A stretch of 64,000 nucleotides of DNA from Thiorhodovibrio winogradskyi (GTDB lineage Bacteria; Pseudomonadota; Gammaproteobacteria; Chromatiales; Chromatiaceae). A model generated the notes under the pieces. It had not been told where the DNA came from. It ran no database searches and was given only the letters and a program-made list of their open reading frames with translations. Below are positions 32,121 through 41,168 of this stretch, piece by piece. Numbering within the stretch: position 1 is the first letter of the stretch; each line of letters opens with the position of its first letter. Made by a program: the position numbers and the translations under genes. The DNA lies in the NCBI RefSeq assembly GCF_036208045.1, contig NZ_CP121472.1:3421531-3485530 (forward strand), given 5' to 3'.

Positions 32121-35100
32121 TTAAAAATTTTCCAGGAACAGATTTTCTGGCTTGTCGTCCTGGGTGGATTGTCCCGCTGCCTCGGAGCGGCTGCCGGGCG
32201 GCGCGCGACCGCCCCCATTCGCGGCCGCATGCCCATGCCCGCTCGGGCGCGCACCAGTCTCGGTGTTCGGTTGCGAGCCGGAGAGCGCTTGCTCCAACCC
32301 ATCATTGGCGGTCATGCCCAGCGACACAATCCTTGGCTCGCGCCAGGGACCGGTGATCTGGTACTGGTGCCGCGTCAGCTGATCCATTGCCCCACCACTG
32401 ACTTTATCGGCCAGCAATACCGCCGCGCCCACCAGCGGACCACCCACCAAAGCACTCGCCAGCGCCACCCCCGAGCCAACCTTGGGTGTGACAAAGACTG
32501 TCTGATCAAGGGTTTCCTTGATCAGATTGGTGGTGCCGGTCATCTGGATATCCGCCGTTGAGGACAAAAGCTCGAAGCGCTGAATCTCGGCCAGGCCATC
32601 AGCCACCGCGAATTGCCCGGTCATTTGATCGAAACTGAGCCCGTCATCGACCACATCGCTAAAATCCAGACGCAGGCGGCGTTGAATTGCCGCCATGTTT
32701 AGAATGCCAAGCATGCGCCCCACGCCAGGTTCGACATCCAGCAGGCGTCCCGCCAGAAAATCAGCCAGGACCAAGCCCCGCGCGCTGTCCAAAGCGAAGG
32801 CGCCGGGATCACCCGACCATTCGAGATCGGCCATGATCTGCGCGCGACTTCCCTCGAGCCCCTGATACAAGGCAAGCTGGCGCAGCAAATCTCCAGCATT
32901 GGGGCTGCTGGCTTGCAGCTTCACCGCGGTTCTGAATTCCCCAGCATCATCGGCCCGCCAACTGCCCTGCCCCCGGGCATCGATCAAGGGCCCGCTCAGT
33001 TGTATGTCCTGAAAGCTGACTCCCTCTTCCTCGGGCACCAGGCGCACAAAGAAGCGACCGAGCAAATATTGGTTCCATTCCAGCGCCTCGACCTGGATCT
33101 CAAGCGGCCCGAGCTTGGCTGGATCAGTGGCCGCGGGTGCTGGCTTGCGCTGTGTGACAGGTATATCTGCTAGTCGCGGAGTGTCCGGACTGGCAAGCCG
33201 CCAGCGGGCAAGCTCGACTCGCACCGGGGCCGAGGAACCAGCCAAGGGCAAACCGATGGTGCCGGCATTGTCGCGCGCCTTGAAGCGAACCTGGGTTCCG
33301 CCATCGGGAGCGGGCGTGATAGCGGCGCTCAGATCGCGAAACGCGAGCACGCCAAGAACCAGATGATCGATCTTGATTCCGCTTGCGCGCACCGGCAGCG
33401 GCTCCCTGCCCTGCCCAAATTGGCTGCGATGATCTTGCCACCAGTCGAGCCAGGGACCCAGCTCCAGGGATGCCAAACGCCCGCTGAGGTTGAGTTCGCG
33501 AGCGTTCGGCGGGGCTGGTGGCTCGGCGTTCAAGGCGAGTGCCGCCGCGCGCAGTCGCGGCGGTTGCCCTTGCGCCTGGTCGAGATCTAGCCGCGCCTTG
33601 AGCAGCCCCAGTCGCACCTCAGGGTGTTCCAGCCGCTGCCCGGTCAGCTGGGCACTCAAGCGCAATGGCATCTCCGATTGGGCGCTTTTGCCGAGGGGCG
33701 CGGGCAACGCCAGACTCACACCCTGGAGGTTGGAACTGAGCTCGAGATCGACGGGGGCGCTCGGGTTGGAAAAATCCTGATTCGACAGGCTGATGGCAAG
33801 TTGCCAGCCTGCATCGCCCCTGACCAGATCCCATGCTGGACTGGGAAAGGTCTCGGCCAGATGTTTAATTGAGGACTGACCGCGCACCTCAATCAGAGTG
33901 CGCGTGACTGCGTTTTCACCATCGGCCTGTTGGGTTTTGACGTCCAGCTTGATCGGCTGCCCGCCAAGGCGTGCTTGGATGTCTTGCGCCTCGACACCCT
34001 GATTGGAGAAGCCAAGCCGACCCTGGATGTCGTTCAAGGCAACGGGCTCGCGGCCCTCACCCAGGTCAAGGCGCGCGCTGGCACCTGGCCGCCACCGCAG
34101 CTCGCCCTGGTAGTCAAGCTCGGCGCCACGGCGAAATGGCACACCAAGCTCGAGCTGGATACCAAGCTCACCTTCCACCTGGAACGCCTTCGCCAGGCGT
34201 CCGAGCTGCGTCTTGAGTGGCGTTTCAAGCAACACCCGACGACCATCGGCAAGAGGCCCCTGCCCACGCGCATGAATGAACATCCGCTCGGGCTGCCAAA
34301 GGTTGGGAATGAAAGCTGTACCTTGTTGCAACTCGCTGTCGAGAAAACGCCCATGGCGCGCATGAATATCCAGGCGCCGGTTGACAATGCGGACCTCGGC
34401 ATTCAGTGCCTCCAGCGCGGGCCAGCGCGGGCGCGGCGCGGCTGCGGCGGGAGGCGCGGAATAGTCCAGCGTGCCATCGCGAATCTCAAGGTCCAGCACA
34501 AAACGGCCTTGATGATCATCGAAGGGGAAATCCGAGAGCTTTCCGCGCAGCAACAGGTCACCTTGGGTCACCCGCCCACCACGCACCGCCCGCTTCAGCC
34601 AGTCGACCAGCGGCGGGTCAAGCACCCGCACCGGCAGATAGCGTCCCGCCGCGCTGGCATCGGCATCGCGCAGCTGCAAATGTAGGTCCACATCGGGACT
34701 GGACCCAGACGAAAGACGCAGCTCGGCGGCAATCAGGGCATTGAGGTCTGGGGTCATCAGCCGCGCATCGGGCAGCTTGAGACGGACTCCACCGGCTGGC
34801 TCGGCGTCCCAGCCAAGCTGCGCATCCAGGCGCTCGACCGCCGTGGGCTCCGGCAGGTGCGGGCGCGGATCCAGTTGTCCGTCGCGCATGCCAACTCGCG
34901 CAAACCCCCGCTTGGGGGTAGCGTCGATCTCGAGTTGCAGCCCCCGGGCCCCCGGCCAGTCGGCATCTTGTTCGATCTCAAGCCCTTGGAGTGCGGCTTT
35001 GGCACGCCAATCGACCGGCCTGAGTCCCATTGCCGGCAGGTCAAGCGCAAAGACCATGCGCTCAAGGCGGCCGCCGAGGGAACTCTCACGGGCATCGGAG

Positions 35101-36371
35101 CCCACATTGGGCGGTAACCTGGCCATCAACTCCGGCACCGCCAAGCGCGCCAATCGCCGTAACAATGAAAGCTCGACCTCACCAAGCCCACCCAATAAGC
35201 GCCGGGTCGCCGGCGCTTCCAGGGCTTGCGCAGCCTCGTCACGCGGGGTCTGGGATCTTTCCTCCGCAGCCTGCTCCGCGCCGGCCGCGGGCTCCGTAGT
35301 CCTCGCTATTGGCGCCATGGGTGTCATTGGCGGCAGTGGCGCCAGGCTCAGCCCGATGGACAGGGGATGCGCTCCGAGCTCGCGGGCGCGCAGGTCGGCA
35401 ACACGCAGCCGGGTTGTCGCCCCCTGGCGTGACCACTCCAGCAGGCCGCTCAATCCTTCAAGCGCCAAGGTTGCCCTCTTATCGGGCTCTGGATCACCGC
35501 CAGCATCGGCCACCCGCGCGGCGCTGAAAGCATCGGCTCGCAGTCGCGCGAGCACCTCGACGGGCCGCCCGGCGTGGAATTTTGACCAGGTTTCCAGCCG
35601 CAGACCCGAAAGACTCAGTGTCAAAGCGCGCGGCAGTGCCGACTGTATCAACGGCTTCAAGTCTCGCTGACTCTCAAACCTCGTGTAGAGATCACCGGCC
35701 CAGCCGTTGAGGTCTTTGGCCGATCCATGCAGTCGGCCCCGGGCGCTCAGACGGGTGTGGGTATCGGCGGCAAGCCAGGCATCGAGCCGCAACAGATGTT
35801 CCTGATCGCGATTGACCACATTTAGTCGCCAAATCTCCACCACAAGGCTGGTCGCGCCGGAAAAGGTGTCGGCCCAGTAAAGCCGACTATCGGTCAGGGC
35901 AAAGTGTCCCTCGCGCAGAAAAAATGCAAGCCCCCCCTCATCATTGCCACCCCCAAGCGCCTGCAAACCACTGATGAGGAGCCGCCCTTCGGTATCGCGG
36001 CGCAGTTCGAGATCGGCTCCGACCAGCGTCAGCCCATTAATGCGCGGGTGGCGCGCGCGCAAGGTCGCGAACAGATTCAGATCGAGGCGCAGTTCGCGCG
36101 CGCTGAATTCAGCCTGGTCATTCAAGCGACCCCTCAGGATCACATCCGTCAGCGTCAGCCGCGGCGACCAACCTTCGAAACGCACCGTCAGCGCGCCAAC
36201 CTCGACCTGCATGCCAAGCAGATCCCCGAGATGCGTCACCAACTCTCCGCGCAGCCCCTCGGCGAAAGGTACCAGCGCGCGGGCAACCAGCAGCAGAGCG
36301 GCAAGCCCCAGAACCGCAATCACGGCGAGCCGCCGCGTCTGCCGAAAAGCCTTAAGCGCCATGCGCTTCAT
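32121..36371 (-). CDS. yhdP: YhdP-family AsmA-like membrane-spanning protein
   Basis: 1416 aa. An N-terminal transmembrane helix (LAVIAVLGLAALLLVARAL) is followed by a very long, mostly beta-stranded region of the DUF3971/AsmA_2 type, ending with the typical LLDVEPGVGRMLGILNM and FVTPKVGSG segments. YhdP-like proteins are thought to form a periplasm-spanning groove that moves phospholipid to the outer membrane. The gene lies between rng and the nitrilase gene in the classical cluster. The C-terminal ~40 residues are low-complexity (Gly/Pro/Ser), probably a disordered tail. Confidence 0.93.
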   Translation of the reverse strand: MKRMALKAFRQTRRLAVIAVLGLAALLLVARALVPFAEGLRGELVTHLGDLLGMQVEVGALTVRFEGWSPRLTLTDVILRGRLNDQAEFSARELRLDLNLFATLRARHPRINGLTLVGADLELRRDTEGRLLISGLQALGGGNDEGGLAFFLREGHFALTDSRLYWADTFSGATSLVVEIWRLNVVNRDQEHLLRLDAWLAADTHTRLSARGRLHGSAKDLNGWAGDLYTRFESQRDLKPLIQSALPRALTLSLSGLRLETWSKFHAGRPVEVLARLRADAFSAARVADAGGDPEPDKRATLALEGLSGLLEWSRQGATTRLRVADLRARELGAHPLSIGLSLAPLPPMTPMAPIARTTEPAAGAEQAAEERSQTPRDEAAQALEAPATRRLLGGLGEVELSLLRRLARLAVPELMARLPPNVGSDARESSLGGRLERMVFALDLPAMGLRPVDWRAKAALQGLEIEQDADWPGARGLQLEIDATPKRGFARVGMRDGQLDPRPHLPEPTAVERLDAQLGWDAEPAGGVRLKLPDARLMTPDLNALIAAELRLSSGSSPDVDLHLQLRDADASAAGRYLPVRVLDPPLVDWLKRAVRGGRVTQGDLLLRGKLSDFPFDDHQGRFVLDLEIRDGTLDYSAPPAAAAPRPRWPALEALNAEVRIVNRRLDIHARHGRFLDSELQQGTAFIPNLWQPERMFIHARGQGPLADGRRVLLETPLKTQLGRLAKAFQVEGELGIQLELGVPFRRGAELDYQGELRWRPGASARLDLGEGREPVALNDIQGRLGFSNQGVEAQDIQARLGGQPIKLDVKTQQADGENAVTRTLIEVRGQSSIKHLAETFPSPAWDLVRGDAGWQLAISLSNQDFSNPSAPVDLELSSNLQGVSLALPAPLGKSAQSEMPLRLSAQLTGQRLEHPEVRLGLLKARLDLDQAQGQPPRLRAAALALNAEPPAPPNARELNLSGRLASLELGPWLDWWQDHRSQFGQGREPLPVRASGIKIDHLVLGVLAFRDLSAAITPAPDGGTQVRFKARDNAGTIGLPLAGSSAPVRVELARWRLASPDTPRLADIPVTQRKPAPAATDPAKLGPLEIQVEALEWNQYLLGRFFVRLVPEEEGVSFQDIQLSGPLIDARGQGSWRADDAGEFRTAVKLQASSPNAGDLLRQLALYQGLEGSRAQIMADLEWSGDPGAFALDSARGLVLADFLAGRLLDVEPGVGRMLGILNMAAIQRRLRLDFSDVVDDGLSFDQMTGQFAVADGLAEIQRFELLSSTADIQMTGTTNLIKETLDQTVFVTPKVGSGVALASALVGGPLVGAAVLLADKVSGGAMDQLTRHQYQITGPWREPRIVSLGMTANDGLEQALSGSQPNTETGARPSGHGHAAANGGGRAPPGSRSEAAGQSTQDDKPENLFLENF

Positions 36372-36434
36372 GGGTTGGACTCAGGCATCGAAGGTGAGAA
36401 CAAAAAAACTTGGATCAAGACCGCCGATGCGCGG

Positions 36435-37889
36435 CTAGATCAAGACAACATCATATTGTTCTTGAGTATAAAGCGCCTCGGCTTGCAGGCGAATTGGGCG
36501 ACCGATGAATTCCTCAAGCTCGGCCAGATGCGCGGACTCCTCATCCAACAAACGGTCGATCACTTCCTGCGACGCCAGCACCATCAGGGTTTCCACCTCG
36601 AACTGGCGCGACTCGCGCATGATCTCGCGAAAAATTTCGTAGCAGCTGCTTTCCGCGGTTTTCATCGAGCCACGTCCGCCGCAGCAGGAACAGGGCTCGC
36701 ACAGCACATGCTCCAAGGACTCGCGCGTGCGTTTGCGCGTCATCTCCACCAGGCCGAGTGAGGAGACTTCGGAAATGTGGGTCTTGGCGTGGTCCTTGGC
36801 GAGACATTTCTCCAGTGCGCGCAGCACCTGGCGTTTATGCTCCTCGTCGGTCATGTCGATGAAGTCGATGATAATGATGCCGCCGAGATTGCGCAGCCGC
36901 AGTTGCCGGCAAATCGCCTGGGCGGCCTCGAGGTTGGTCTTGAAGATGGTTTCCTCGAGATTACGGTGACCAACAAAGGCGCCGGTGTTGACATCGATGG
37001 TGGTCATGGCCTCGGTCTGATCGATGACCAGATGCCCACCGGATTTGAGCTGCACCTTGCGATGCAGGGCTTTTTGAATTTCGTCCTCGACACCGTAGAG
37101 ATCGAACAGCGGTCGCTCGCCGTCGTAGTATTCGATGCGCTCGACCACCTCCGGGATGTATTTGGCGCCGAAGGTGCGGGCGCGCTCGAGCGTCGCGCGC
37201 GAATCGATCCGCACACGCTCCACCTCTGGCGTGACCAGATCGCGCAGCGCGCGCAATGGCAGAGGCAGATCATCATGCACCGGCCCCACTTCGACATCCG
37301 CCTCGCAGCGCTCTTTGATGTTGCGCCAGAGCTTGACCAGAAAACTCATGTCCCGACAAAGTGCCGAATCGCTGACCGTCTCGGCCGCGGTGCGCGCGAT
37401 AAAGCCTCCGCTGACGGCGTTCTCATCCACATAGCGCTGAATAATCTCGCGCAAGCGCTTGCGTTCGTCTTCCCCTTCGATCTTCTGCGACACACCTGTG
37501 TTGGTCAAACTAGGCATGAACACCAAATAGCGCGACGCAATGGAGACGCTGGTGGTCAAGCGCGCGCCCTTGGTGCCAAGCGGGTCCTTGACGACCTGGA
37601 CCACAATCATCTCGCCTTCATGCACCAACTCATTGATGTGCTCGCTGCGCGGCTCACCCTCCGCGGTGACGATGTCCGATGCGTGCAAAAAGGCGGCGCG
37701 CTCCAGGCCGATGTCGACAAAGGCTGCCTGCATGCCGGGCAGCACCCGACACACCCGCCCACGATAGATACTGCCTACCAGACCGCAGCGGTTGGAGCGC
37801 TCGATCATAATCTCCTGCACGACGCCGTTTTCCACCACGGCAACCCGGGTCTCGGGCGGCGTGACGTTGATCAGGATCTCCTCGCTCAT
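36435..37889 (-). CDS. rng: Ribonuclease G
   Basis: 484 aa from the ATG at 37889, which overlaps the maf stop (ATGA). The extended frame upstream is the maf gene read in another frame. An S1 domain covers residues ~38-125 (GSIYRGRVCRVLPGMQAAFVDIGLERAAFLH). The catalytic DNase I-like core has TTIDVNTGAFVG and IIIDFIDMTDEEH, and the zinc-link cysteines CEPCSCCGGRG follow. It processes the 16S rRNA 5' end and degrades mRNA. Confidence 0.96.
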   Translation of the reverse strand: MSEEILINVTPPETRVAVVENGVVQEIMIERSNRCGLVGSIYRGRVCRVLPGMQAAFVDIGLERAAFLHASDIVTAEGEPRSEHINELVHEGEMIVVQVVKDPLGTKGARLTTSVSIASRYLVFMPSLTNTGVSQKIEGEDERKRLREIIQRYVDENAVSGGFIARTAAETVSDSALCRDMSFLVKLWRNIKERCEADVEVGPVHDDLPLPLRALRDLVTPEVERVRIDSRATLERARTFGAKYIPEVVERIEYYDGERPLFDLYGVEDEIQKALHRKVQLKSGGHLVIDQTEAMTTIDVNTGAFVGHRNLEETIFKTNLEAAQAICRQLRLRNLGGIIIIDFIDMTDEEHKRQVLRALEKCLAKDHAKTHISEVSSLGLVEMTRKRTRESLEHVLCEPCSCCGGRGSMKTAESSCYEIFREIMRESRQFEVETLMVLASQEVIDRLLDEESAHLAELEEFIGRPIRLQAEALYTQEQYDVVLI

Positions 37890-38515
37890 GGGGATGCCTC
37901 TTGCGAATCCGGACCCCAGGGGGGCAGCCCTTCCGTGGTTAGAAGTCGACCGGTCTCGAACAATGGCAGTCCCACGACGTTGGAGTAGCTGCCTTCGATA
38001 CGCTCGACAAAGAGGGCGCCGCGTCCCTGGATCGCATAGCCCCCCGCCTTGTCGCGCGGCTCCCCGGTGGCCCAGTAGACGCGCGCCTCCCAGGGCTCGA
38101 TGGCGCGAAATTTCACCCGGGTAATGGCGGCGATGCTCTGGCGCTGGCGGCCAAAGAGTGCAACCGCGGTGATGACCTGATGCCAACGCCCGGACAGACG
38201 CTGCAACATGCGCGCCGCATCGGTGACATCCGCTGGTTTACCGAGAATCTCATCATCGGCGGTGACCAAAGTATCCGCCGCCAGAACCAAGCGCGTTTGT
38301 TTCAGCATCGCCGGGGACGCATCTTCCTGTTCAAGGCGCTCAGACACGGCCTGCGCCTTGGCCATCGCGAGCCGCCGCGCAGTGTCGATGGGAGACTCGC
38401 CCATCACGGGCGTTTCATCCACATCGGCGCTCAAACACTGAGCCGTCAATCCGAGTTGCGCGATCAATTCCCGCCGCCGTGGCGACGCGGATGCCAGAAC
38501 CAGCAAGGGTTGCAT
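37886..38515 (-). CDS. Maf-family nucleoside triphosphate pyrophosphatase
   Basis: 209 aa with the Maf signatures LASASPRRRELI at the N-terminus, LAADTLV in the centre and RDKAGGYAIQG near residue 155. These enzymes hydrolyse dTTP/UTP or modified nucleotides. The neighbourhood (rlmH, maf, rng) fits the dTTP/UTP pyrophosphatase YhdE subgroup. Overlaps rng by 4 bp. Confidence 0.94.
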   Translation of the reverse strand: MQPLLVLASASPRRRELIAQLGLTAQCLSADVDETPVMGESPIDTARRLAMAKAQAVSERLEQEDASPAMLKQTRLVLAADTLVTADDEILGKPADVTDAARMLQRLSGRWHQVITAVALFGRQRQSIAAITRVKFRAIEPWEARVYWATGEPRDKAGGYAIQGRGALFVERIEGSYSNVVGLPLFETGRLLTTEGLPPWGPDSQEASP

Positions 38516-38530
38516 GGGTGACGGCTCCTC

Positions 38531-39001
38531 TCAGCCCCGGTGGTAAGGATGTCCCTGGAGCAGTGTCCAGGCGCGGTAAAGTTGCTCGGCCAAGATCACC
38601 CGCACCAGCGGATGGGGAAAGGTCAGTGGCGACAGGGACCAGCGCGCATCGGCCCGCGCCAGGCAGGCGGACGAAAGACCGTCAGCGCCCCCGACCAGCA
38701 ATGCCACATCCTGGCCGGATGCCATCCAATGCTTGAGCTCCAAGGCCAGGGCCTCGGTTGACCAGCTGGGGCCGCCAACATCTAGAGCCACGACCCAAGC
38801 GCCTTTGGGCACGGCTTGCAAGATGCGCTCCCCCTCCAAGGAGATGGCGCGCATGCGGTCACCGCCCTTGGTGCGTGCTACCGGCTCGATCTCCACCAAG
38901 CGCAGATCGCACTCTTTTGGCAGGCGTTTGGCATATTCGCCAAATCCTTGGACCACCCAAGCCGGCATGCGGCGCCCGACACTCAGCAGACTAATGCGCA
39001 C
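38531..39001 (-). CDS. rlmH: 23S rRNA pseudouridine-1915 N3-methyltransferase RlmH
   Basis: 156 aa SPOUT methyltransferase, full length. The C-terminal knot shows VALLVGGADGLSS (SAM binding) and LSLSPLTFPHPLVRVILAEQLYRAWTLLQGHPYH in pieces. It modifies helix 69 of 23S rRNA. It is 15 bp upstream of maf. Confidence 0.96.
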   Translation of the reverse strand: MRISLLSVGRRMPAWVVQGFGEYAKRLPKECDLRLVEIEPVARTKGGDRMRAISLEGERILQAVPKGAWVVALDVGGPSWSTEALALELKHWMASGQDVALLVGGADGLSSACLARADARWSLSPLTFPHPLVRVILAEQLYRAWTLLQGHPYHRG

Positions 39002-39025
39002 GAACCGCTGGTCTCTCCAGATACC

Positions 39026-39709
39026 TCAGCGGCCGAGTTCAACCAGGTGATTGATCACGGCATCGGCCGTGGCCGCGTCCGGTGCGCCACAGTCCGCGCT
39101 GGACACATGCTTGCGCTTGCCGGTGGCGAAATCGCGTATCTGCTTGGCCAGATAAGCCGGATACTGCGCGACCAAGGGTGGCGTCTGCCCATTGCCAGTC
39201 CCCTGCCCTTCCTCGCCATGGCAATTCGCGCACTGGTCCTGATAGGTCTGCTTGCCGGCGGCCACATAGTCTTCGCGCGAAGCGAAGGCCGCCAGGGCAT
39301 CAGGATCGGGCTGATGGGGCCAAAGTCCCAGATCCGGCACCGACATGGAAGCGATGTACGCCGACACCAGGTCGATGATCTCCTCGTTGAAATTGACGTG
39401 CTTGAAAATGGGAATCATGGGTTTGTTGTCACGATCCTGTGCCTTGAAGGCATGAATCTGCGCGTCGAGATAGGGTTGCGGCAGACCAGCAATGCGCGGA
39501 TAGAGCCCGGCCTGACCACCAGCACCATAGTTGCCGTGGCAGTCCAGGCAGTAGGCATAGACTGCCTCGGGTTTTACCTCGGCAGCGAGGGCGCCGCGTA
39601 CTCCGACCCCCGTCACCAAGGCAAAGATGCCGGTCATACACAGAATAAAAAAACTTGCCTTGAACACCGATGATCGCGGCAGACGCTGACTCACTTGATT
39701 GGCCATCAA
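39026..39709 (-). CDS. Diheme c-type cytochrome, c4-like, periplasmic
   Basis: 227 aa. A hydrophobic N-terminal segment (residues ~18-42, ending ALAA) exports or anchors it. Two class I haem sites, CLDCH (54-58) and CANCH (159-163), sit in two similar halves, each with a later Met (MIPIF, and a weaker candidate in the second half). Cytochromes c4 carry electrons between the bc1 complex and terminal oxidases or reaction centres. It is 24 bp upstream of rlmH and 91 bp downstream of the second TldE-like gene, so it may be co-transcribed with either. Confidence 0.9.
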   Translation of the reverse strand: MMANQVSQRLPRSSVFKASFFILCMTGIFALVTGVGVRGALAAEVKPEAVYAYCLDCHGNYGAGGQAGLYPRIAGLPQPYLDAQIHAFKAQDRDNKPMIPIFKHVNFNEEIIDLVSAYIASMSVPDLGLWPHQPDPDALAAFASREDYVAAGKQTYQDQCANCHGEEGQGTGNGQTPPLVAQYPAYLAKQIRDFATGKRKHVSSADCGAPDAATADAVINHLVELGR

Positions 39710-39800
39710 AACTCCTCACTAAGAATCCGCTGTATTAGCTTTGGGGATGGCCGAGAGCAGGCGTCTTGAGCCCAGTTTGGTTGGACTACCCCGTGCAAGC

Positions 39801-41168
39801 TCAAAGCGCGAAATCCATCCCGGCCATTAACAGTCCCGGCAGTTTGGTACTTGCGAGCGACCGCCCGCCGTAGGTCTGTGCCGAGAGCAGCAGCTGCGTC
39901 TCGGCGCCTAGGGCCTCCAGACGCTCGCCCAGCAGACCGTACAGACTGTCATCAAAGCGCATGGGCGCGACCGGCGCGACAATCACGCCATCTTCCACCC
40001 AATAGGTGCCGAAGCGGGTCATGCCGGTCACTCGGCAGTAATTGGGGTCGGACCAGTTGCAGTACCAGAGATTGCCAATCAGCAGCCCGCTGCCGAGTGC
40101 CTTGAGCACCTGATCGGCCGCCAGATCGCCGGGCGCCATGGCCAGGGATTCCGGGTAGCCGCTAGCGGCATTGACCGCCAGCCCGTATTCCTTGCCCGCA
40201 CGCGCATCCACCAGCGGCGACCCCATCGCACCGTGCTCGATCAAGGTCAGCGCATCGGGCCGCATGAAGCCATCGCTGGTAAAGGCTGGCAAGAGTCCGG
40301 TGCTGTCCGCTCCATGGACTTCCCGCAGGCACAGGCGCGTATCGAACCGCTCCTCGCCATCTAGCAAGCGCAAGAGGGGTGTCTGGCGCGTGCGCTGGCT
40401 CTTGAGGTCGAAGCCATCCCAGGCGAGCATGTCAGTCAGCTCTGCCACGGCCATGGGCGCGAGCCAGGCACGATAACGCCCCGGTGGCAGGTGTTTGGCC
40501 GGGCGCGCCAAGATGTCGAGCTCCTCGCGCATGGACGTCAGGCGCTCACGCACTGGCGAAACATCCCAGTGCAGCCCAGCATGAGAGCCCTTGACCGCGC
40601 TGTCGCCGCTGCCATGGCAGCTCCAATCGAAATGAAAACTGCGGCTGACATGCCAGTGGCGGTGGCCAACCGAGCTGATTAGACCATGGCTGATCTCGCC
40701 GCTCGCCCAAATACCTACAAGATCCAACCCCTCGGCTGCCTGCATGATGGCTTCCAGCGCCATGCCGGCATCGGCCAGGGGATTTGAAGGCCAACGGTCG
40801 CTGCGCGAAGGATCCTCGCTGAACTGGAGATAGGGGTCGGACGGAAGATGGCGCAAACGCTGGCGAAGCTGCCGCAGCAGCGAGCGCGCTTGCTCAAAGT
40901 CGTGCGCTAGATCGCCACTGAGGTCGCAGCCTGCCTCGGCCTGACGGTCGCTTTCGATGAGCCGCAGGTGGAGACTCGCGTGCCGCACCTCGCCAGCTTG
41001 ACGTATGCGATTGTGGTTCAGGCGAACAAAATCGGACTGCTCGGCCGCGAGTTCGCAGAACAGGATCTCATCCGCGCGCGCCTCGGCTTGAAGCCGCTCG
41101 GCGATGGCATAAAAGCAGTCGCGCGCGTCGATCTCAAGTTGCTGATCTTCTGTCCGCGCGATCTTCAT
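39801..41168 (-). CDS. TldE/PmbA-like metalloprotease subunit (second copy)
   Basis: 455 aa from the ATG at 41168. Overall TldD/PmbA-family architecture with low similarity to the pmbA at 28 kb. There is no HExxxH. Family-like C-terminal strands include LWYCNWSDPNYCRVTGMTRFG and YWVEDGVIVAPVAPMRF, and GYPESLAMAPGDLAADQ lies in the middle. It overlaps the upstream TldD-like gene by 4 bp, so the two probably form a heterodimer. Paralogous pairs of this kind often process peptides with a specific role; no RiPP precursor was seen nearby. Confidence 0.85.
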   Translation of the reverse strand: MKIARTEDQQLEIDARDCFYAIAERLQAEARADEILFCELAAEQSDFVRLNHNRIRQAGEVRHASLHLRLIESDRQAEAGCDLSGDLAHDFEQARSLLRQLRQRLRHLPSDPYLQFSEDPSRSDRWPSNPLADAGMALEAIMQAAEGLDLVGIWASGEISHGLISSVGHRHWHVSRSFHFDWSCHGSGDSAVKGSHAGLHWDVSPVRERLTSMREELDILARPAKHLPPGRYRAWLAPMAVAELTDMLAWDGFDLKSQRTRQTPLLRLLDGEERFDTRLCLREVHGADSTGLLPAFTSDGFMRPDALTLIEHGAMGSPLVDARAGKEYGLAVNAASGYPESLAMAPGDLAADQVLKALGSGLLIGNLWYCNWSDPNYCRVTGMTRFGTYWVEDGVIVAPVAPMRFDDSLYGLLGERLEALGAETQLLLSAQTYGGRSLASTKLPGLLMAGMDFAL